Assembly (NCBI RefSeq): GCF_018139145.2
Contig: NC_059500.1
Span: 20,026,101-20,090,100 of the forward strand
Source of the DNA: Gymnogyps californianus
Taxonomy: Eukaryota > Chordata > Aves > Accipitriformes > Cathartidae
DNA length: 64,000 nucleotides
Direction: 5' to 3'
The position numbers and the translations under genes were made by a program. The notes beneath the pieces were generated by a model. It was not told the origin of the DNA, did not search any database, and worked only from the letters and a program-made list of their open reading frames with translations. Of this stretch, positions 58,801 through 64,000 are shown piece by piece. Each line of letters opens with the position of its first letter. Within the stretch, counting starts at the first letter, position 1.

Positions 58801-60542
58801 ACAAGCTTTAATGAGAGACTACATAGAGAGTGGTATGTTTTCTAACTAACAGGCTTGTATAGTACTACTGCAGGCAAACCAGTAGCTGAATTTGTGTGGT
58901 TTTGTAAAAGGTTAAAATGTTTCAGTAACATGCTTCATAGTGGATTTACTGAGTACTGAAGGTTGATAGTTACACTGATTTGCTTAGGCCTGTGTTTACA
59001 GTAAAGTGTTTTGTTAAGGGATATCTGTTTTTAATACTTGACAATAAAATTCATGTGTTCTCCTCAAACTGTAAGTAGGACCTTTTGGTGGCCCAGTAAG
59101 TCTTGCTTAGTAATTCAGTTTGTGAAGGATGAATGCCTTTTTGTTTTAGAAAGTTCTTGCTCACTTCTTTGCAAAGAATTCCAGTGTTCAGCTAGGATGA
59201 ATGCTCTGGAGCATAAAAACCATATATTAAATTCTACTTGTTTTTTGTAGAAACTGTTACATTGGCCCCTCTTTACTTTTGGGCCTCAACCTTTGGCATT
59301 CTGGCAAAATCAAATGCATAAATGTACCCTGACAGGGACTTCAGCTGTAACAGTAGCAGCAATTTGAAATATCTGAGTGTTGGAGGGAGATGGGTTGAGG
59401 AAGAGGGCTAAGTTTCTCTTGATTGCATACTGGCTCATGGTTGCTATGACCTGCATGTGCCACTGGGAAACAACACAGGTTAATAAACTGCTGGCTTCTG
59501 GAGAAGATGGTGTGAGGAAAGAGATGAACACTTTTCCTGAAAACTGACATCCAGCAGTATCAGTTATTGCTGATAAGTGTATTAACCATCTTAGTGATTA
59601 TGTGCTCCAGTTCTAGTCGGAGCAGTCTGTGTAGGCGTAATGCACAGTTAATGTCTGAATTATCACTGATGCATTGGACGATGTTACATATCACAAGAAA
59701 CCAGGCGTATCTTCTAAAAGATGCTACAGAAATTACTTCAAGAATCTTATGATAAAGTACCTTTACTTTGCAAAGGGAAGTACTCAAGAAGTTAGGGCTT
59801 TCATTTAGGCTGCTTGTGTGTTCCTGTGCTTAATCTCATGTCACTTTATAAGACCTTGCCACATTAGTATGTAGAATACAGAACTAAGATTTCATTCGTT
59901 TATGTAAATTATGTTGGGAAAAGAAAGATACAAACTTACTCTGATGCTTTTTTTGCTGTTTCAGATTTATAGTTTAAAATGGTGCTACTTAATTTCTGCT
60001 AAGCTGTTACTATTTGGTGGAAGGATTTGGTATTTTTTTGTCAAGATCCTAAGATAAAAGTTTTTTTTCTGGTAAAGATACATCTATCATGTATAGTAGG
60101 TGTGTGGAGAGTCTTTTAGATCTGTTAAGCTGCATATCAATGCCACCTTTTGAGAGCTGCAAGACACATCACCCACATGCTTTGGAGAGACAGATTATTT
60201 TTTAGCTATTCCATTGTGGGTCTGTGATTGGGTTTGCATGTTGGACCCCAGTCTTGTGAAGCAATACAAGTTGTAAATGTCCCCATATGCTCTAGTCTCA
60301 CCTGACTGAGGTTTTGGTTTCTTAATTACCAGTCATTTTGGAAGAAACATTCAAACTTTCCACATGGCTTGGAAGCAGTAGGGTTAGTTTGGCTGGTAGT
60401 AGGTTAGTGTACTAGTTTTTAGGCTTTGGCAGAGAGGCTTTGTTTTAAATGTTGTTTTTGTTTTTAAATCAGGAGCCAATGAAGTCGAGAGCACCACAGC
60501 TGCATTTGGAATACAGATTCTACAAGCAGCTAGGATCTGGAG
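49670..60542 (+). CDS. CSNK1G3: CSNK1G3, casein kinase 1 gamma 3 (first three coding exons; rest off the right edge)
   Basis: Three exons join in frame (172+41+70 nt) for 94 codons plus one base of a kinase of about 450 residues. The product is a Ser/Thr kinase of the CK1 gamma group, membrane-anchored through a C-terminal lipidated Cys cluster (not in this window) and active in Wnt co-receptor LRP6 phosphorylation. Visible elements are an N-terminal tail (residues 1-42), the glycine-rich loop GCGNFG (48-53), the catalytic lysine in VAIK (Lys70) and the helix C region ([11 protein letters not shown]). The tail [19 protein letters not shown] and the EPMKSRAPQ stretch (gamma 1 and gamma 2 have EPIKSRAPQ) identify gamma 3. 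No CK1 exon corresponding to the following IPQVYYFGP block is visible before 64,000. Confidence 0.96.
49842..60472 (+). other. CSNK1G3: CSNK1G3 introns between coding exons 1-2 and 2-3
   Basis: Two introns, 49,842-53,695 and 53,737-60,472, both GT-AG. They are AT-rich. I recognise no repeats, RNA genes or extra exons. An antisense open frame of 95 codons at 55,612-55,899 has no recognised similarity. Confidence 0.65.
53696..53736 (+). CDS. CSNK1G3: CSNK1G3 coding exon 2
   Basis: The 41 nt after an acceptor ending tttttcaag complete the Gly codon and encode [13 protein letters not shown], including the catalytic lysine of the kinase. The donor gtaagt is strong. The exon ends on a codon boundary. 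Confidence 0.96.
60473..60542 (+). CDS. CSNK1G3: CSNK1G3 coding exon 3
   Basis: The 70 nt after an acceptor ending taaatcag encode [20 protein letters not shown] and GSG plus one base. The donor is gtaaaa. EPMKSRAPQ is the version typical of gamma 3. Confidence 0.96.
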
Positions 60543-63500
60543 GTAAAAAGCAGTGTCATGCATTTTACTGTGATGTAATCCAGGATCAATTTTTGACAGA
60601 AGTTTTCTAATTTAGGGGTGTAAATCAATTTAATGAAGTGTCCGTAGTTACTTAAAGCAGAACCTGCCCCATGAGTCAGTGGATTAATGTATACGTTTTT
60701 CTAGTATTGTAACACTTTTTTGTTCTACTCTTTAAAGTGTGTCTATGAAATCCTAAGACTATTTAATAAGTCTTAAATATCACAGAATTTGTGTGCATAT
60801 GGGTATATCTTAAACTAAGCAGTCTTAGACTATTCCCAGTGTGTTCTCTTTGAATAAACACTATAAATGACCAACCGAACTGCTAATCTACTAATCACAT
60901 ATTTTTATTTAAAGTTGCTATGATAGTTAAATAGCTTCAGTCTCAGTTTTGTTTTACTTCACTTCCGTTGATACAGTATATATTACTGCTTACTAGTTTT
61001 AAGTCTCTTAAATACTTTTTAAAGAAGTTTAAATGCAGTTTAAAATTTGAATTTCTCCTTTCGCTCCCCTTGGTGCTTTTACACCCAGAAGTACTCTTAT
61101 GATGGTCCCTTCAATGATCCAGTTATCACCTTTTGCTTTTATAGGTGAGCAATACCTAAAACTTCTCACATAGTTTTGTGCCTTTCACAAAACTGTATAT
61201 AGTCAGTTAGCAAGACGTGAAGCTTCTTAAACTAGGAAAGTGAGTACAAATCTTCCCTAAATAAGTTATACCCTAGGAAGAAATCTTAGGATATCTTTTC
61301 CTTGAAAATGTTCCTTTAATTCCTAGAATAGTTTTTCATAGGTCGTATAGTTAGTTACTTTTTCAATTTTTTACTGATGTAGAAGTTTATTGTATAAAAT
61401 GGAATGTTAATAGTGGTTTTCTACATGCACACTCAGTTTTTTCTGTCAAAGGCAGCTTAGATTTTGTAATGGTGATTTTAAAGTTATGCTTAAACTACAA
61501 TAAAATACTATTTAAGCTGAAAAGTCATCTCTAAAAGTTGGGGAATACAAAATGAACATGCCTACACCACTTTCACTTTGTTGCCTTGAATGTGTGTGTT
61601 ACGATGAATTTTAATACTTTTGAAATAGTACTTTCACTTTCAAAAATGTTCATTGATACACAGAGTGGATAGTGTTTCTCTAGTTAGGTAGCTTTCAAAA
61701 TTTTGTGCTTTTCTTTAAGGACCTTCTCTACAGAAACATACTTTCCAATACTTTCAATTCTTTTTTTTTTTTTTTTTGATGCTGTAGTATGAATGCTCTG
61801 CAACCAGGAATCTTTAGAGATAACTCTTTGCAAGACATGACATTGTCTGTTCCTGTTCATAGATAGAAAATTAAGTTGTGGAATGTCCAGTCAAAATGTT
61901 GAGTCTTACGTGCTTGCTAATTGGAGAAAGTCATCAGGGTATAATGTCTGGTGTTTTGTAAGTAGTTGTAAATCATCAGCATACACTAGGCTAGCACTGT
62001 GAAATAGCTGATAAGTGGAAAGCAGAGATCTTAATTGCTTAACTAATGAGAGGCAACCCACAAGTTAGGGACAGTACCCAGCTGTGAAAACCAAAGTGTA
62101 ACTATCTAAAATAGCAAAGGAGCTGTGTAGTGGAGGTAAGAATAAAGCTGTAATTACTAGTTCAGACTGCAGAAAATAGGCAGTGCTTCTCTGCGGTAGG
62201 ATCACTTATGGGAATATTTCTTGGGAAAAATGTCTTAGCAAACGTAACTTTGTTTACCTTTTTCTTTACTGAATAAGATTGGGAGACTGTGTTTAATGTG
62301 AAGGTAGGCAATTCAAAGTTAGTCTGCTTTACTTTGGATATCATTCGGTCTTTATAACCCTGTTTGATTGCAACAACTTTATTGCTTTCTCTGTTGCCTT
62401 ACTGAAGTACTGTAAAGGAGAATCATCTTTCTGATTCTTTGCATGAAGTTCAGGAGACCTTTGGGATGAAAACAAGAAGATAAAGCTGATGAGTTACTAA
62501 CCATCTTCAATATTTATGAAGAACCTTGTTACAGACCTCCTCTCTGCTTTTATTCCAAAGTGAAAGCCTCCCCCAGCAGGCACAGAACCCCGTAAATTCC
62601 TTCATGAGTCTTGTCTGACTTCCTCAGGCACCCCACTTGAGACTCATTTTAATGGGTTTTTGTGGGAAAGACTCATCATGAAGAAAGTAATATTCATGCT
62701 CCTATCTTCTTAAAGAGAAGTTAAAAAAAATTGCTGATTCCTTGTCTTTCTGCAGCACTCTCCCTTTCCCCATCTTTGCAGGAATTGGGCCCTCAAGCCC
62801 AGGAAGTTATGCAGCCTAAGATTCTTTTAGGAAAAAAGTTGCAGAATTATATAATTTCTGTCTTCATGTAATCTGAGGCAATTGGTTTTACTTCACTGAT
62901 TTTTCATGACATACATGTTTATTGTCAAGTGTAGATTTAAGAAATTTCGTCACATGAACCGTTGGAAAACGTAGTGGTGGGAAGTTGATGGACCAAGTGA
63001 TAAATTCAGAAAGCAGCTAATCCTTCCTACATAGAACAGGAGATACTAAAAATTGTATACAAGATCTGTCCATGTAGATAGTGTTGCTTTATGGGCAGTG
63101 GTTGTACTTTTGTCAGAAAGAGTAAATTGACAGAAGCGTATCTTCACTGTGCAAGTGGCAGAAGAGTCCATCATAGGAAGTATAAAAATAGCTGTTATTG
63201 CTGGAAGAAATTTGAAGTATAGTAATTACGAGCAGATAGGAGAATTCTCTGATAAGTAATTACTCACTGTACTAGCAGTTCCAGTTGTCTGGAGCCTTCT
63301 GGCTTCTAAAAATCCACATTTGCAGGCTTTCTTAATCATGAAGCAGTCTTTTCTGTAGTTCTTTTTGTTTATTCACACAAAACTTCTTGTAACTTGGCAG
63401 ATAGCTTTATATGTGAGTGTAGACTGCTTATTTTGCATTTAATAGCCTTTCCACTTGTTCTCCTCATGTATATATGCATACATGTGTATTAACAGCAAAT

Positions 63501-64000
63501 TACTACTAAAAAAATGGTTTCAGAAGCAACTGGTGAGAAGGGAATAGTACTCCCTTTCCCAGTTTTGTAAGCAGAGCCATTATTTCCTATGCACAAAACT
63601 TCATTTTTCACAAATAAGAACTATTAATTCCACAGGTTATGCTACAGACTCATGCTTAGTGTGAAATAACCTGAAGCTTAAGGGATAAAATACCTGTAGT
63701 CCCTGTGAAATCCCAGTTTATTTGGGGGTGGCATGGGGAGGAGGGAGAGGCATTAACATGTGAATAAATAGTTCTGGAAGAAAATTAGGTTATTTTCCTG
63801 AAATATCTTCCTGAAAGCAAGTAGAGACAGTGTTATTCGGTGACAGATTATCTTATGTTCTAACCGTTTTTAACAGAGCATCGTAGTGCTTCCTCTGATC
63901 TTGTGAGAGCCCTTGATGGAAGGAGTAGCATTTCAAAATTGTATGTTTTCTTGGTATTCCTTTATCTCCAGCCAGTATTTGTCTACTACAAGTCTACTTA
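60543..64000 (+). other. CSNK1G3: CSNK1G3 intron after coding exon 3 (incomplete)
   Basis: AT-rich intronic sequence to the window edge, with a T16 run at about 61,761-61,778. No exon with CK1 similarity and no recognised repeat is seen. Confidence 0.65.

Overview
The window is vertebrate nuclear DNA, and the evidence points to a bird. It carries the 3' end of a CR1 retrotransposon and several LTRs with 5-bp target duplications of a kind common in neoavian genomes. It also has two CpG-island promoters and intron-split genes that match CEP120 and CSNK1G3. These two genes are neighbours on human 5q23. The corresponding segment is expected on the avian Z chromosome, but that is inferred from known synteny and not visible here. 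The species cannot be named from the sequence.

Left part (1-21,700, minus strand): CEP120, a centriole and cilium assembly protein. Fourteen coding exons can be placed with splice sites and continuous reading phase, from the start codon at 21,232 to codon 700 at position 257. The remaining C-terminal coiled-coil exons lie beyond the left edge. The introns contain a CR1 3' fragment, a foldback (inverted-repeat) structure with a CA/TA core, and one solo LTR. The promoter is a CpG island at about 21.06-21.72 kb.

Middle (21,700-29,340): the intergenic space between two divergently transcribed genes. It holds a 500-N assembly gap and two solo LTRs of different families with perfect 5-bp target duplications.

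Right part (29,340-64,000, plus strand): CSNK1G3 (casein kinase 1 gamma 3). It has a CpG-island promoter and probable non-coding first exon near 30.2 kb, a first intron of about 19 kb with two LTRs, and then three coding exons for the first 94 codons (N-terminal tail, glycine-rich loop, catalytic lysine, helix C). The rest of the kinase lies beyond the right edge.

The two genes do not form a pathway. They are a conserved neighbour pair that share an upstream interval of about 8-9 kb. I found no bacterial, phage, CRISPR or operon-type features and no convincing novel multi-gene system. The most notable observations are a small duplication of the end of CEP120 exon 1, a foldback structure in CEP120 intron 6, LTR families that share a U5-like end but have different U3 regions, short upstream ORFs before CSNK1G3, and an unidentified antisense ORF-rich block in CSNK1G3 intron 1.
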